From assembly GCF_026191725.2 (NCBI RefSeq), contig NZ_CP120863.1, positions 5,684,001 through 5,748,000 on the forward strand: DNA of 64,000 nucleotides, written 5' to 3'. This document shows positions 27,748-35,994 of the stretch, piece by piece. The stretch is from Roseibium porphyridii (GTDB lineage: Bacteria; Pseudomonadota; Alphaproteobacteria; Rhizobiales; Stappiaceae). How positions within the stretch are numbered: the first letter of the stretch is position 1; the number at the start of each line of letters is the position of its first letter. The translations under genes and the position numbers were made by a program. The notes beneath the pieces are model-generated. The model had not been told where the DNA came from. It did not search any database and was given only the letters and a program-made list of their open reading frames with translations.

Positions 27748-28176
27748 ATGACCGAAGCCAAAAGCGGCGACACGGTTCGTCTTCACTACAAGGGCACACT
27801 TGACGACGGTTCCGTGTTCGACAGCTCCGAAGGCAGAGAGCCCTTGGAATTTACGGTCGGCTCCGGCCAGATCATTCCGGGTCTCGACCGCGCGATACCG
27901 GGCATGAAAGTGGGGGACGAAAAGACCGTCAATATTGCAGCTGCAGATGCATACGGCCCGGTCAATCCGGATGCCCGGCAGGCTGTGCCGCGTTCAAACA
28001 TTCCTGAAAATGTGCCGTTGGAAGTCGGTCTCCAGCTACAGGCGCAGACCGAGAACGGGCAGATGATGACAGTAACCGTGGTGGAGGTTGGCGAAGCTGA
28101 AGTGATCCTGGATGCCAATCATCCCCTGGCAGGAAAAGACCTGACCTTCGAAATCGAGATCACCGGCATCAATTAG
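27748..28176 (+). CDS. FKBP-type peptidyl-prolyl isomerase (SlyD-like)
   Basis: A 142-residue FKBP-fold prolyl isomerase of the SlyD type. The N-terminal half is 'GDTVRLHYKGTLDDGSVFDSSEGREPLEFTVGSGQIIPGLDRAIPGMKVGDEK' (in pieces), with the 'insert-in-flap' domain 'GPVNPDARQAVPRSNIPEN' following and a final FKBP strand. It lacks the His-rich metal tail of E. coli SlyD. It probably acts as a cytosolic folding helper. A terminator follows immediately. Confidence 0.92.
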   Translation: MTEAKSGDTVRLHYKGTLDDGSVFDSSEGREPLEFTVGSGQIIPGLDRAIPGMKVGDEKTVNIAAADAYGPVNPDARQAVPRSNIPENVPLEVGLQLQAQTENGQMMTVTVVEVGEAEVILDANHPLAGKDLTFEIEITGIN

Positions 28177-28202
28177 GCCTGACCCATTCAGGCCCGAAGT
28201 TC

Positions 28203-28230
28203 AAAAGCCCGCGATCAAGCGGGCTTTTTT
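28203..28230 (+). terminator. Rho-independent terminator after the FKBP gene
   Basis: GCCCGC at 28207-28212 pairs with GCGGGC at 28219-28224, followed by TTTTTT. An A-run precedes it, so it may also serve the convergent MFS gene. Confidence 0.88.
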
Positions 28231-28255
28231 CATTGGGGGAAGTCAATCGTTCATC

Positions 28256-29485
28256 CTACTGGGTAGGCTTGGGATCCGGTTCGACCCGTTTTTCTTTCAC
28301 CAGCGTCTCTTCCATGAACACAACGTAGATGACGAGGCCGACGGTCGCGGTTGCGGCAAGGCTCAAAAAACCGACGGTATAGCTGGTAAACTGAACGATA
28401 TATTCAGCTGCAATGTTGCTGAGCGATGCTCCGATCCCGATCAACATCGCAAGCACCCCTTGCGCGAAATTGAAACGGCCTGTCCCCGCGGTGATGTCCG
28501 CAAGAACCAGCAGAAAAACCATCGCGAAGATACCGTTGGCAACACCATCGAGCGCCTGAATGGCAACAAGAGCGTAGGTGTTGTCGAACTGACTGAACAA
28601 AATACCCCGAACAGGCAGCACCAGAAATGCGATCAGCAGCAAGGGTTTACGCCCCCAGACATCTGCTTTTTTACCACAAAAGATCGCCATGACGATCATC
28701 ACGAGCTGGGCCGCGATCACACAGGCCGCCGTGAAGGCGATGCCGTGTTGTGCGTCGCTGTTGGACGACAGTTTCTGGCTGACGAGCGGCAGCATGGAAG
28801 CATTGGCCGAATGGAACAGAAAAATGCAGATGGCAAAAACAAGCAGCCGCCTGTCTTCGAACAGGCTCAGAATGCCTTCCGGATTGCCCGAACCGGTGTT
28901 TTCTTCCGCCACTCCGCCGCGGGCCAATTCGTGATCGATTGCGTTTCTATTGATCAGCAGGGCACAAATGATCATGCCGCAGGCCATGGCTGCCACGAGC
29001 CAGAATACGCCGAGCGGCGACCATGTCAGCGCGAGTATGGCTGCCAGAACCGCCGCGAGCATGTTGCCGGCGTGGTTCCATGCCTGGTTTGCACTCGTCT
29101 GCCTGGTAAAATAGGCATGCCCGACCAGACCCAGAGTGACCGCAGCAATCAGTGGCCCCAGGAATGCCGACGCCGATCCGATCAGGATCTGTGCGGTGTA
29201 GACCGCGAAAGCATCATTGAAAGCCAGGATTCCAAGAGTGCTGATTGCAATGGCAATCGCGCAGCCGATCAAAAGCGTTCGCTTCCACGTTACGCTGTCG
29301 ACGATCGCACCGGCCGGGGACTGCATCACGACAGTCGCAATGCTGCCGGCTGCCAGGGCAAACCCGATTGAACCGGGAGACCAGTGCTGCAAGGAAAGCA
29401 GATAGATCGCCAAATAAGGCCCAATCCCGCCGACAACGTCGCCCGCAAAAAAATTCACTCCAAGCAACGGTCTGTTCAACTGCAT
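28256..29485 (-). CDS. MFS transporter
   Basis: A 409-residue major facilitator with twelve hydrophobic segments in two halves and a Gly/Pro-rich first loop ('GVNFFAGDVVGGIGPYLAIYLL' in pieces). The central cytosolic loop around residue 190-215 is charged. Similar MFS members are sometimes annotated as membrane stress or drug exporters, but nothing in sequence or context fixes a substrate. It stands alone, converging on the FKBP gene and divergent from the SLC13-like permease. Confidence 0.85.
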   Translation of the reverse strand: MQLNRPLLGVNFFAGDVVGGIGPYLAIYLLSLQHWSPGSIGFALAAGSIATVVMQSPAGAIVDSVTWKRTLLIGCAIAIAISTLGILAFNDAFAVYTAQILIGSASAFLGPLIAAVTLGLVGHAYFTRQTSANQAWNHAGNMLAAVLAAILALTWSPLGVFWLVAAMACGMIICALLINRNAIDHELARGGVAEENTGSGNPEGILSLFEDRRLLVFAICIFLFHSANASMLPLVSQKLSSNSDAQHGIAFTAACVIAAQLVMIVMAIFCGKKADVWGRKPLLLIAFLVLPVRGILFSQFDNTYALVAIQALDGVANGIFAMVFLLVLADITAGTGRFNFAQGVLAMLIGIGASLSNIAAEYIVQFTSYTVGFLSLAATATVGLVIYVVFMEETLVKEKRVEPDPKPTQ

Positions 29486-29616
29486 GCTACCAGCCTTTGA
29501 AATGAGAGGAGCCTAACGTAGTCAGGATTCATCACAAGCAGAAATTAGTAAAGCAATTGAATACATCTCGAAATAGCATAATAGTGTAGGCAGTTCGACA
29601 AATTCGGATGGATTAG

Positions 29617-30864
29617 ATGCCTTTGAGTTTAATTGTATCTATATTTGTATTTTTCTTGATTGCAGTACGACAATGGCTTCCAGACTGGCTGAAGATCTGG
29701 ATGATCATGACCTTTGGCGCAATATTTCTATTGATTACCGGGACTATTTCCCCCTCAGAAGCCTTGAAGGCCATCGACTGGAACGTGATTGCGTATCTTT
29801 TCGGCGTGTTTGCCATTTCTCATGCTTTGTTTGCGTCGGGTATTTCGGAGAAAGTCAGCAATTGGATTTGTGCAGATAGCCGTTCAATTCCCCAGATCCT
29901 GCTCTTTTTCATTTTGTTCGTCACCGCTGTGTCTGCAGTGCTCACCAACGATGCGGCCGCTGCTATTGGAACACCGATCGCAATAGCAATCGCTGCGAGC
30001 CTCAATATCGCCGCGTCGTTGCCTCTCATCGCCCTGTGTGTCTCCGTCACGGTGGGTAGCATGTTTTCTCCTGTGGGCAATCCCCAGAACCTGCTGATTG
30101 TGGCCGATGGGCATTTCAACAATGCGGTCGGCACGTTTCTGGAGTGGCTGGCGGTGCCGGCACTGCTATCGCTCGGATTTACGCTCTTATGGTTCTGGTA
30201 TTGCTTTCGCAAAGCTCCAACGGGAGACGCCCCTTCCAACGTCACACCGGACGAACAGAACATGCGTCAATGGCCTGCCCTTCTGGCAACCGGTCTGTTG
30301 TGCGCCCTGGTCATTACCGACAGTCTGGCACATGAGACTGACTGGTTGCCCGATCTTCCTCTTGGAGCCCTCAGCCTTATCGCCGCCGTTCCGTTGTTTG
30401 TATTTTCTTCGCATCGGGTGCAACTGATCAAGGAAGTTGACTGGCACACGCTGATTTTCTTCGTGTCCATGTTCATAGTGACCGGCGCTGTTCTAAAATC
30501 GGGCGCCTTGCAGGAATGGCTGAGCCCCTGGCACGACCAACTGGGCGATCCTTTGCTGGTCACCTCCATTTCGTTTTTCGGCAGCCAGGTGTTTTCAAAT
30601 GTTCCGCTGGTGGAAATCTACCTTAATCTTCTGGAAGGTCATGAGACGGCGACTTTGATGCTTCTCTCCGGCATATCCACGCTCGCCGGCAATCTCTTTA
30701 TCCTCAGCGCGGCCAGCAACGTGATCATTGTGCAGCAAGCTGAAAAGCATGGCGTGACGCCCTTTCAGTTCTGGCAATTCACGGTCTACGTTCTGCCGGT
30801 GACGGCCTTCTCTCTCATCGTCTGTTATGCTTGGGTTGCATTCGTGCGAAACGCTGCCGGTTAA
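29617..30864 (+). CDS. ArsB/SLC13-type ion transporter superfamily permease
   Basis: A 415-residue membrane protein of the ion-transporter superfamily that includes ArsB, NhaD and SLC13 permeases. Both inverted-repeat halves carry the unwound-helix motif: 'SAVLTNDAAAAIGTPIAIAIA' (in pieces) near residue 108 and 'QVFSNVPLVEIYLNL' near residue 325, followed by 'NLFILSAASNVIIVQQAEKHG' (in pieces). Substrate could be an anion, arsenite or a sodium/proton pair; no ars genes are adjacent. It has its own AT-rich promoter region upstream. Confidence 0.83.
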   Translation: MPLSLIVSIFVFFLIAVRQWLPDWLKIWMIMTFGAIFLLITGTISPSEALKAIDWNVIAYLFGVFAISHALFASGISEKVSNWICADSRSIPQILLFFILFVTAVSAVLTNDAAAAIGTPIAIAIAASLNIAASLPLIALCVSVTVGSMFSPVGNPQNLLIVADGHFNNAVGTFLEWLAVPALLSLGFTLLWFWYCFRKAPTGDAPSNVTPDEQNMRQWPALLATGLLCALVITDSLAHETDWLPDLPLGALSLIAAVPLFVFSSHRVQLIKEVDWHTLIFFVSMFIVTGAVLKSGALQEWLSPWHDQLGDPLLVTSISFFGSQVFSNVPLVEIYLNLLEGHETATLMLLSGISTLAGNLFILSAASNVIIVQQAEKHGVTPFQFWQFTVYVLPVTAFSLIVCYAWVAFVRNAAG

Positions 30865-30943
30865 AACCGATACCGCTTCCAGGCCCTGCAAAATTCGCCC
30901 ACGTTACGCGAAACCGCCGCAATCTGATGCGAAAGTCGCGATA

Positions 30944-30959
30944 AGCAATTGCAATTGCT
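30944..30959. promoter_or_regulatory. 16-bp palindrome upstream of sppA
   Basis: AGCAATTGCAATTGCT is a perfect palindrome 61 bases before the sppA ATG. It might be an operator, but no regulator is suggested by the neighbourhood. Confidence 0.3.
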
Positions 30960-31020
30960 CGTTCGCTCACTCTATTTAGGTTATTGGTTTCATACGATCT
31001 TATCCGGAGACCCCAATTCC

Positions 31021-32007
31021 ATGTCAGTTGATGTTGACGCGCTGGTAGATAGACGTCGTTTGCGGCGCAAAGTGACGTTCTGGCGGGTGGCGACCTTTGT
31101 TGTAATTGCCGTAGCCCTGATCAGCGGGCTGGTTTATGTGTCCGGAATATCTGGACTGTCCAAGCGAAGTGCTCACATCGCCCGCATACCGATCGAAGGT
31201 GTCATCATTGAAGATCGCAAGACGCTGAAAATGATCGAGCGGATCGCCAAGGCGGAAGCGGTCAAGGGCGTTGTCATATCAATCAATTCACCCGGCGGCA
31301 GCACCACAGGTGGCGAAGCGCTTTATCAAGCGCTGCGCGAATTGTCGGAAAAGAAACCTGTCGTTGCTGAAATTCGAACGGTCGGCACATCCGCTGGCTA
31401 TATGGTTGCGCTTGCCTCGGACCATATTGTTGCCCGTTACAACACGATCACGGGTTCGATCGGTGTTTTGTTTCAGTTCGGCAATATTCAAAAGCTGATG
31501 GAAACGGTCGGCGTCGAGATGGAGGCTGTCAAAAGCGCACCTCTCAAGGCTGAACCGGATTTCTATTCACCGACAACACCCGAAGCTCGTGCCATGCTGC
31601 AGAGCCTGGTCAAGGACTCCTATGACTGGTTTGTCGGCCTCGTCGCCGAACGCCGCGACCTGTCTCCTGCCAAAGCACGGGAACTTGCCGACGGCCGCAT
31701 CCTGACGGGTCACACAGCGGTGGAAGAGAAGCTGGTCGACGCCATTGGTGGCGAGGACAAGGCCATCTCCTGGCTGGTCGACGAGAAGGGTGTTGCCAAG
31801 GATTTGCCGGTTGTCACCTGGAAGGCAAACGAAAACCTTGAAGAGTTGCCATTCTCGTCCCGGATCTCTCGCGAATTCGGAAAAGGCATCGGATCCGCCC
31901 TTCTAAATCCCATTAATGACGCTAAGGGGCTGATTCCTCGAGGTCTTACGCTTGACGGGCTCGTATCCGTTTGGCAGGCTTCAGACGCGGCAGACAATAA
32001 TCATTAA
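31021..32007 (+). CDS. sppA: Signal peptide peptidase SppA (short, 36K type)
   Basis: A 328-residue membrane-anchored serine protease that degrades cleaved signal peptides. One TM segment ('FWRVATFVVIAVALISGLVYV' in pieces, about residues 20-42) anchors it, with the catalytic domain outside. The nucleophile serine is in 'TVGTSAGYMVALASD' and the general-base Lys is probably in 'VKSAPLKAEPDF'; the S49 signature 'INSPGGSTTGGEALYQAL' is intact. The ATG at 31021 follows GGAGACCCCAATTCC. ihfB follows after 15 bases, a common alphaproteobacterial order. Confidence 0.93.
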   Translation: MSVDVDALVDRRRLRRKVTFWRVATFVVIAVALISGLVYVSGISGLSKRSAHIARIPIEGVIIEDRKTLKMIERIAKAEAVKGVVISINSPGGSTTGGEALYQALRELSEKKPVVAEIRTVGTSAGYMVALASDHIVARYNTITGSIGVLFQFGNIQKLMETVGVEMEAVKSAPLKAEPDFYSPTTPEARAMLQSLVKDSYDWFVGLVAERRDLSPAKARELADGRILTGHTAVEEKLVDAIGGEDKAISWLVDEKGVAKDLPVVTWKANENLEELPFSSRISREFGKGIGSALLNPINDAKGLIPRGLTLDGLVSVWQASDAADNNH

Positions 32008-32022
32008 GCGAGGGGGCTCTCC

Positions 32023-32322
32023 ATGATCAAATCTGAGCTTGTACAGCATATCGCCGAGCAGAACCCGCATCTGTATCAGCGCGATGTCGAAAACATCGTC
32101 AATGCCATCTTGGACGAGGTCACGGAAGCTTTGATGCGTGGTGACCGTGTGGAGCTGCGTGGCTTCGGAGCGTTCTCCGTCAAGAACCGCCCTGCCCGTA
32201 TCGGCCGCAATCCGCGCACCGGCCAGAAGGTGGAAGTTGACGAGAAATTTGTTCCCTTCTTCAAAACCGGCAAAGAAATGCGTATACGATTGAACGATGG
32301 TGTGGATCACGGCGACGACTGA
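32023..32322 (+). CDS. ihfB: Integration host factor subunit beta
   Basis: A 99-residue HU/IHF-family DNA-bending protein. The DNA-embracing arm '[32 protein letters not shown]' (in pieces) contains the intercalating proline, and the N-terminal helices ('[17 protein letters not shown]') are of beta-subunit type. The position right after sppA and the sequence both favour IhfB over HU. It works with IhfA, encoded elsewhere. GGGGGC lies just before the start. Confidence 0.95.
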   Translation: MIKSELVQHIAEQNPHLYQRDVENIVNAILDEVTEALMRGDRVELRGFGAFSVKNRPARIGRNPRTGQKVEVDEKFVPFFKTGKEMRIRLNDGVDHGDD

Positions 32323-32386
32323 TTGCGCTGCCGGTACCGGACCATCTAACATCAAGTTCTGATTTGGAAAATTCCGGGAGACCCCA

Positions 32387-32752
32387 GTGACCCGCTTCAT
32401 CAGGAATGTGATTTTGTTTGCGATTGCAGTGGTTCTGGTGCCGCTTTCAGTTGCAAACCGGCACACGGTTTCCCTGTCCCTGAACCCGTTCGATCCCCAG
32501 GATCCAGCAATGACCGTTGAGGGCGTTCCATTGTTCTGGGTCATTTTTGCCAGCCTCGCCGTCGGCATTGTTGTCGGCGGGCTTGGGGCATGGGCAAAGC
32601 AGGGCCGTTGGCGCAAGGAAGCGCGTGTTAAACGCCGCGAGGCTGACAAGTGGCACAAGGAAGCCGACCAACTGCGCGAAATGAATACCGCTGCACAACC
32701 GGCATCCGGCGTTAAGGGTTTGCCAGGACCAGGCAACCGATCAGCGGCTTAA
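32387..32752 (+). CDS. LapA domain membrane protein (DUF1049)
   Basis: A 121-residue inner-membrane protein with two hydrophobic segments ('VILFAIAVVLVPLSVAN' and 'LFWVIFASLAVGIVVGGLGAW') and a charged cytosolic tail. The 'SLNPFDP' loop between them is typical of lipopolysaccharide assembly protein A (LapA/YciS). It starts with GTG after GGGAG. In enterobacteria LapA helps regulate LPS synthesis with LapB; here the link is by family only. The ihfB-lapA neighbourhood is conserved in related bacteria. Confidence 0.85.
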   Translation: MTRFIRNVILFAIAVVLVPLSVANRHTVSLSLNPFDPQDPAMTVEGVPLFWVIFASLAVGIVVGGLGAWAKQGRWRKEARVKRREADKWHKEADQLREMNTAAQPASGVKGLPGPGNRSAA

Positions 32753-32767
32753 GCGCCGGCTTTTCAG

Positions 32768-33676
32768 ATGAGGATCATCTCGAGCGGTGAAATTGACGCC
32801 TGTCTTGAAGACCGGCAGGTTCTGGAATCTCTGAGACGCGCTTTCCGTTCCAACACAATTGCCCCTGAGATCGGTGCCACACGGATTGGCCGCCTCAACC
32901 AGCAAAGCGGCAGCTTCTCCTGGCAACCGGCCTGGACAGACTTTGAGGCACAGGGCGACGTCAGTCGCGGCTATGTCGGTTGCTCGATCGAGTTGGCTCT
33001 TCCCGAACAAAACGGCCAGTCATCAGGTCTGTATCTTCTTTTTTCCGGTTCTGCCGGGCAACCAATCGCATTGCTCGATGGTGTGCGACTTGCCGATTGG
33101 CGCACGGCCGGGCTCCATGCCCTGGCAGCCAGTTACCTGTCTCGCGAGGACACGTCGCGCCTCCTGATCATTGGCGACAGTCCGCTCATCCCGCGGCTTG
33201 CATGCGCATATGCTGCTGTTCGAAATTTTACCTCGATCCTGCTCTCCGGATCGTCGAAGGAGATGCAAAAACGCCTGTCCGGCCTGCCTGCGCTCAATAA
33301 AGTTCACATCGGAACAACAACTGAGATCCACGACGCCCAGGAAGGCGCAGACATGATCTGCATCGCGGGACCCGACAAGGACACGGGGAACCATCACCAT
33401 CTGACCTATCTGGATCCACCGGCCGGTTGCCACATTGACGTTGTCGACGCAAATGCCAGTCTTCCAACTGATCTGCAAGAGGAAGGCAGGCTGTTCACGA
33501 CAGACCTGAAATCGCCACCCTTCACGCATTTGGAGTGGGCTGCGGACTTGAAGGATCTCACCCAGGGCAACAAGGCTGGGCGGCGATATTATGGCCAGAG
33601 AACCCTGTTTCTTCATGGCAATCGAACAGCGATTGCAGACTATGCATTGGCAACACACATTTTTTTGAGGTCGTGA
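32768..33676 (+). CDS. Ornithine cyclodeaminase/mu-crystallin-like protein
   Basis: A 302-residue protein whose overall pattern matches the ornithine cyclodeaminase/mu-crystallin family, NAD(P)-dependent reductases or deaminases of amino-acid-derived imines. An N-terminal dimerisation part and 'PIALLDGVRLADWRTAGLHALAASYLSRED' (in pieces) are typical. The Rossmann loop is weak: 'LLIIGDSPLIPRLACAY' replaces the usual GxGxxA, so cofactor binding may be altered. It is 15 bases behind lapA and probably cotranscribed. Exact substrate unknown. Confidence 0.75.
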   Translation: MRIISSGEIDACLEDRQVLESLRRAFRSNTIAPEIGATRIGRLNQQSGSFSWQPAWTDFEAQGDVSRGYVGCSIELALPEQNGQSSGLYLLFSGSAGQPIALLDGVRLADWRTAGLHALAASYLSREDTSRLLIIGDSPLIPRLACAYAAVRNFTSILLSGSSKEMQKRLSGLPALNKVHIGTTTEIHDAQEGADMICIAGPDKDTGNHHHLTYLDPPAGCHIDVVDANASLPTDLQEEGRLFTTDLKSPPFTHLEWAADLKDLTQGNKAGRRYYGQRTLFLHGNRTAIADYALATHIFLRS

Positions 33677-33810
33677 CCTCTGGAACTTCGACCGTTGAAC
33701 ACCAAATCTAGTCGCAGCAGGGGGAGACCTTGGGAGCGTGTGTCCTCAAACGAGTAAAAAACTCACAACCGGATACGCTTTCGATTTGTCGTTTTGCAAA
33801 GGAGCAAGAC

Positions 33811-33903
33811 ATGTTGACGACACTTGCATATTCGGCAAGCCTCCCAGTCGTCGCGCTCGGAACGATCTTTTACGTTTCCGCGACATTCGGGCTTGTCTAT
33901 TAG
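33811..33903 (+). CDS. Small single-pass membrane protein, 30 residues (putative)
   Basis: A short frame with strong signals. AAAGGAG (33798-33804) lies seven bases before the ATG, and a rho-independent terminator begins 11 bases after the stop. The product MLTTLAYSASLPVVALGTIF plus ten more residues is almost entirely hydrophobic, long enough for one membrane helix, with aromatic residues near the C-terminal end. I know no family for it. Such peptides often regulate larger membrane complexes, but no partner is evident here. The independent transcription unit argues that it is real. Confidence 0.55.
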   Translation: MLTTLAYSASLPVVALGTIFYVSATFGLVY

Positions 33904-33913
33904 GCACAAGGCG

Positions 33914-33941
33914 AAAAGCCGGTTCGTGGGAACCGGCTTTT
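33914..33941 (+). terminator. Rho-independent terminator after the 30-residue ORF
   Basis: AAAAGCCGGTTC pairs with GAACCGGCTTTT around a four-base loop. A T-rich run (TGTCCTTTTT) follows. It lies between convergent genes and could work in both directions. Confidence 0.88.
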
Positions 33942-34018
33942 GTCCTTTTTGACCCCTCATTTTCCGGTTGCTGATACTTCACACAACAAACGTAATATAC
34001 TGACCTCGCCAGCCGCTC

Positions 34019-34636
34019 TCAGTCTTGTCTGCCGGCATTGCTGCCGTATCCAGGCAGTTTCCATCCATAAATGATCGCACCGCCGCGCAGGCCGAGAGCG
34101 AGAAGTGCCGCAAAACCGGCAGCCAAAGCGTTTGGTATGTCGAACTGAACCAACAGCACGAAGCAACTCGCGCCTGCAAAAGCCGCACTGACATAGATCT
34201 CAGGTTTGACGATCGACGGTGGTTCACCGGCGATCGTGTCTCGCAGAATTCCGCCGAAAGTTGCCGTTGAAACACCCATCAGGATCGCGACAAGGATCGT
34301 GTCGCCAACGGACAAGGCCTTTGCTGCACCCATAACAGAATAGGCGGCGACACCGACAGCATCTGCCCATCGCAAGGGCTTGCTCAGCCGCTCAAGCCAG
34401 TGCGCAAAAAACCAGACAAAAACGCTGACAATCAGGCAAACCAATACATAGGTTTCGTTGACCACCCAGAAGACGGGGACACCGAGCAACAAGTCACGCA
34501 GCGTGCCGCCTCCGATGCCGGTTAACGTCGCGAAAAAGAGAAACGCAATGAAATCCAACTGCTTGCGAGAAGCGACAATTCCACCGGTTACAGCGAAAAC
34601 GGCAACGCCAAGATAATCAAGAATTTGAAATAGCAT
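34019..34636 (-). CDS. TRIC-type cation channel family protein (UPF0126/YadS-like)
   Basis: A 205-residue membrane protein with seven hydrophobic helices in two repeats. Repeat one contains 'FAVTGGIVASRKQLDFIAFLFFATLTGIGGGTLRDLLLG' (in pieces), and repeat two contains 'YSVMGAAKALSVGD' and 'TATFGGILRDTIAGEPP'. The paired 'GGGTLRDLLLG/GGILRDTIAGE' motifs define the bacterial TRIC (trimeric intracellular cation channel) homologues. It likely conducts K+ or Na+ passively. It stands as a single gene. Confidence 0.9.
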   Translation of the reverse strand: MLFQILDYLGVAVFAVTGGIVASRKQLDFIAFLFFATLTGIGGGTLRDLLLGVPVFWVVNETYVLVCLIVSVFVWFFAHWLERLSKPLRWADAVGVAAYSVMGAAKALSVGDTILVAILMGVSTATFGGILRDTIAGEPPSIVKPEIYVSAAFAGASCFVLLVQFDIPNALAAGFAALLALGLRGGAIIYGWKLPGYGSNAGRQD

Positions 34637-34754
34637 CTGCGCCCCCGGGCATTCGTTTTCATTTCATCCGGGTTTGGCGCTGCGGCGTCAAGACCTGATG
34701 CCTGGTTCGGTCAGGCTGGAGAGGTTATAGGCGACGCGTAGTGCCCAGGAACTG

Positions 34755-34785
34755 AAAAAGCCGCTCCCTGGTGTAGGAACGGCTC
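34755..34785 (-). terminator. Rho-independent terminator of grpE (minus strand)
   Basis: Read leftward, AGCCGTTCC (34784-34776) pairs with GGGAGCGGCT (34768-34759) with one G-U pair and runs into TTTTT. It lies just beyond the grpE stop. Confidence 0.8.
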
Positions 34786-34810
34786 GATCATTTTTGCATC
34801 AATGCTGCCT

Positions 34811-35449
34811 TCAGGCGCTCTTGTCGACAGTTTGTCCTGCTTCTTCAGAGGCACCGGTCGCCTGAGCGACATCCTTGGGACCGCCTTTGGAAACGCCGAC
34901 CATGGCTGGACGCAAGACCCTTTCGCCGATCACGTATCCGGCTTGAACAACCTGGACGACAGTGTTGTTCGGCACTTCCGTATTTGGAACCTCGAACATG
35001 GCCTGGTGAAAGTTCGGATCGAATTTCTGCCCCTCAGGGGTCAGCTTCTTGACGCCGTTCTTCTCAAGCTGATTGAGAAGATCCCGTTCGATCATCTCAA
35101 CGCCCTCGATCAGGGAGGCAACGCCGGCATCCGCATTGCGGCGATCTTCTTCCGGCAGGGCCTCGAGTGCGCGGCGCAAATTATCAGATACCGTCAGCAT
35201 GTCGCGGGCAAAGCCGGATACAGCATACTGCCTGGCGTCCTTGATCTCTTTTTCGGTCCGGCGGCGAAGATTTTCCATCTCGGCCATCGTCCTGAGAGCC
35301 CGGTCTTTCAACTCGGCATTTTCAGCGTTCAGAACTTCGACCGGATCTGCGGCAGTCTCTTCGACCGCTTCAGACTGCTTTTCTGCAGCTTCGGCGCCCG
35401 GTGTCGCCTCTTCCGGCTGTTCTTCCGGGGTTTTGTTTTCGTCGCTCAT
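34811..35449 (-). CDS. grpE: Co-chaperone GrpE (nucleotide exchange factor for DnaK)
   Basis: A 212-residue GrpE. An acidic disordered N-terminus (about residues 1-40) precedes the long coiled-coil helix ('[29 protein letters not shown]' in pieces). The beta domain carries '[24 protein letters not shown]' and '[23 protein letters not shown]' (in pieces), the family signature. It drives ADP release from DnaK. The ATG at 35449 was chosen over an upstream in-frame start lacking conservation. dnaK itself is not in the window. Confidence 0.96.
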   Translation of the reverse strand: MSDENKTPEEQPEEATPGAEAAEKQSEAVEETAADPVEVLNAENAELKDRALRTMAEMENLRRRTEKEIKDARQYAVSGFARDMLTVSDNLRRALEALPEEDRRNADAGVASLIEGVEMIERDLLNQLEKNGVKKLTPEGQKFDPNFHQAMFEVPNTEVPNNTVVQVVQAGYVIGERVLRPAMVGVSKGGPKDVAQATGASEEAGQTVDKSA

Positions 35450-35588
35450 GGATGTTCCGTTTGCTCTGACTGTTTGCGGATGCTTATAGAGCCACTTGCC
35501 GCCCATTTCAAAGCGTATTGGCGGACAAGCATCAGCTTATCCGCCAAATGCACCCAAGGGGCCTGGGCCTGTCCGCAAAGTGGTGGTT

Positions 35589-35909
35589 TTAAAGAGCGCT
35601 CTTGATCCAATCGGAGAGCTTACCCTTCGGAGCAGCACCAACTTGCGTCGCCATCGGCTCACCGCCTTTGAACAGGATCAGCATCGGAATCGAACGGACA
35701 CCGTATTTCATCGCCATGTCCTGGTTTTCGTCGATATTGAGCTTGGTGATCTTGACCTGTTCGCCCATTTCCTCGGAAATTTCTTCAAGGGCAGGGGCAA
35801 TCATTTTGCATGGGCCACACCATTCGGCCCAAAAGTCGACAACAACCGGTGCGTCGGAATTCAGAACTTCGGTTTCAAAAGATGCATCGGTAACTTGAGT
35901 GGTAGCCAT
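35589..35909 (-). CDS. trxA: Thioredoxin
   Basis: A 106-residue thioredoxin 1 with the active site WCGPC at residues 30-34, the buried Asp in 'VVVDFWAEW' and the cis-Pro in '[12 protein letters not shown]'. It is a cytosolic disulfide reductase serving ribonucleotide reductase, peroxiredoxins and others. It is downstream of addA with an 85-base gap, an order seen in many rhizobia-related genomes. Confidence 0.96.
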   Translation of the reverse strand: MATTQVTDASFETEVLNSDAPVVVDFWAEWCGPCKMIAPALEEISEEMGEQVKITKLNIDENQDMAMKYGVRSIPMLILFKGGEPMATQVGAAPKGKLSDWIKSAL

Positions 35910-35994
35910 AACAGGATCTCGTGGTTCGGAGGAAAACACCTACACGATGCAGGTGTATCAGTTGGCAAGAACGTAGGAAGCGACACGGCCTCCG

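Noticed and set aside
28460..29371. 303-residue rightward frame inside the MFS gene
   Set aside because: Highly charged antisense of a membrane protein, a usual shadow pattern.
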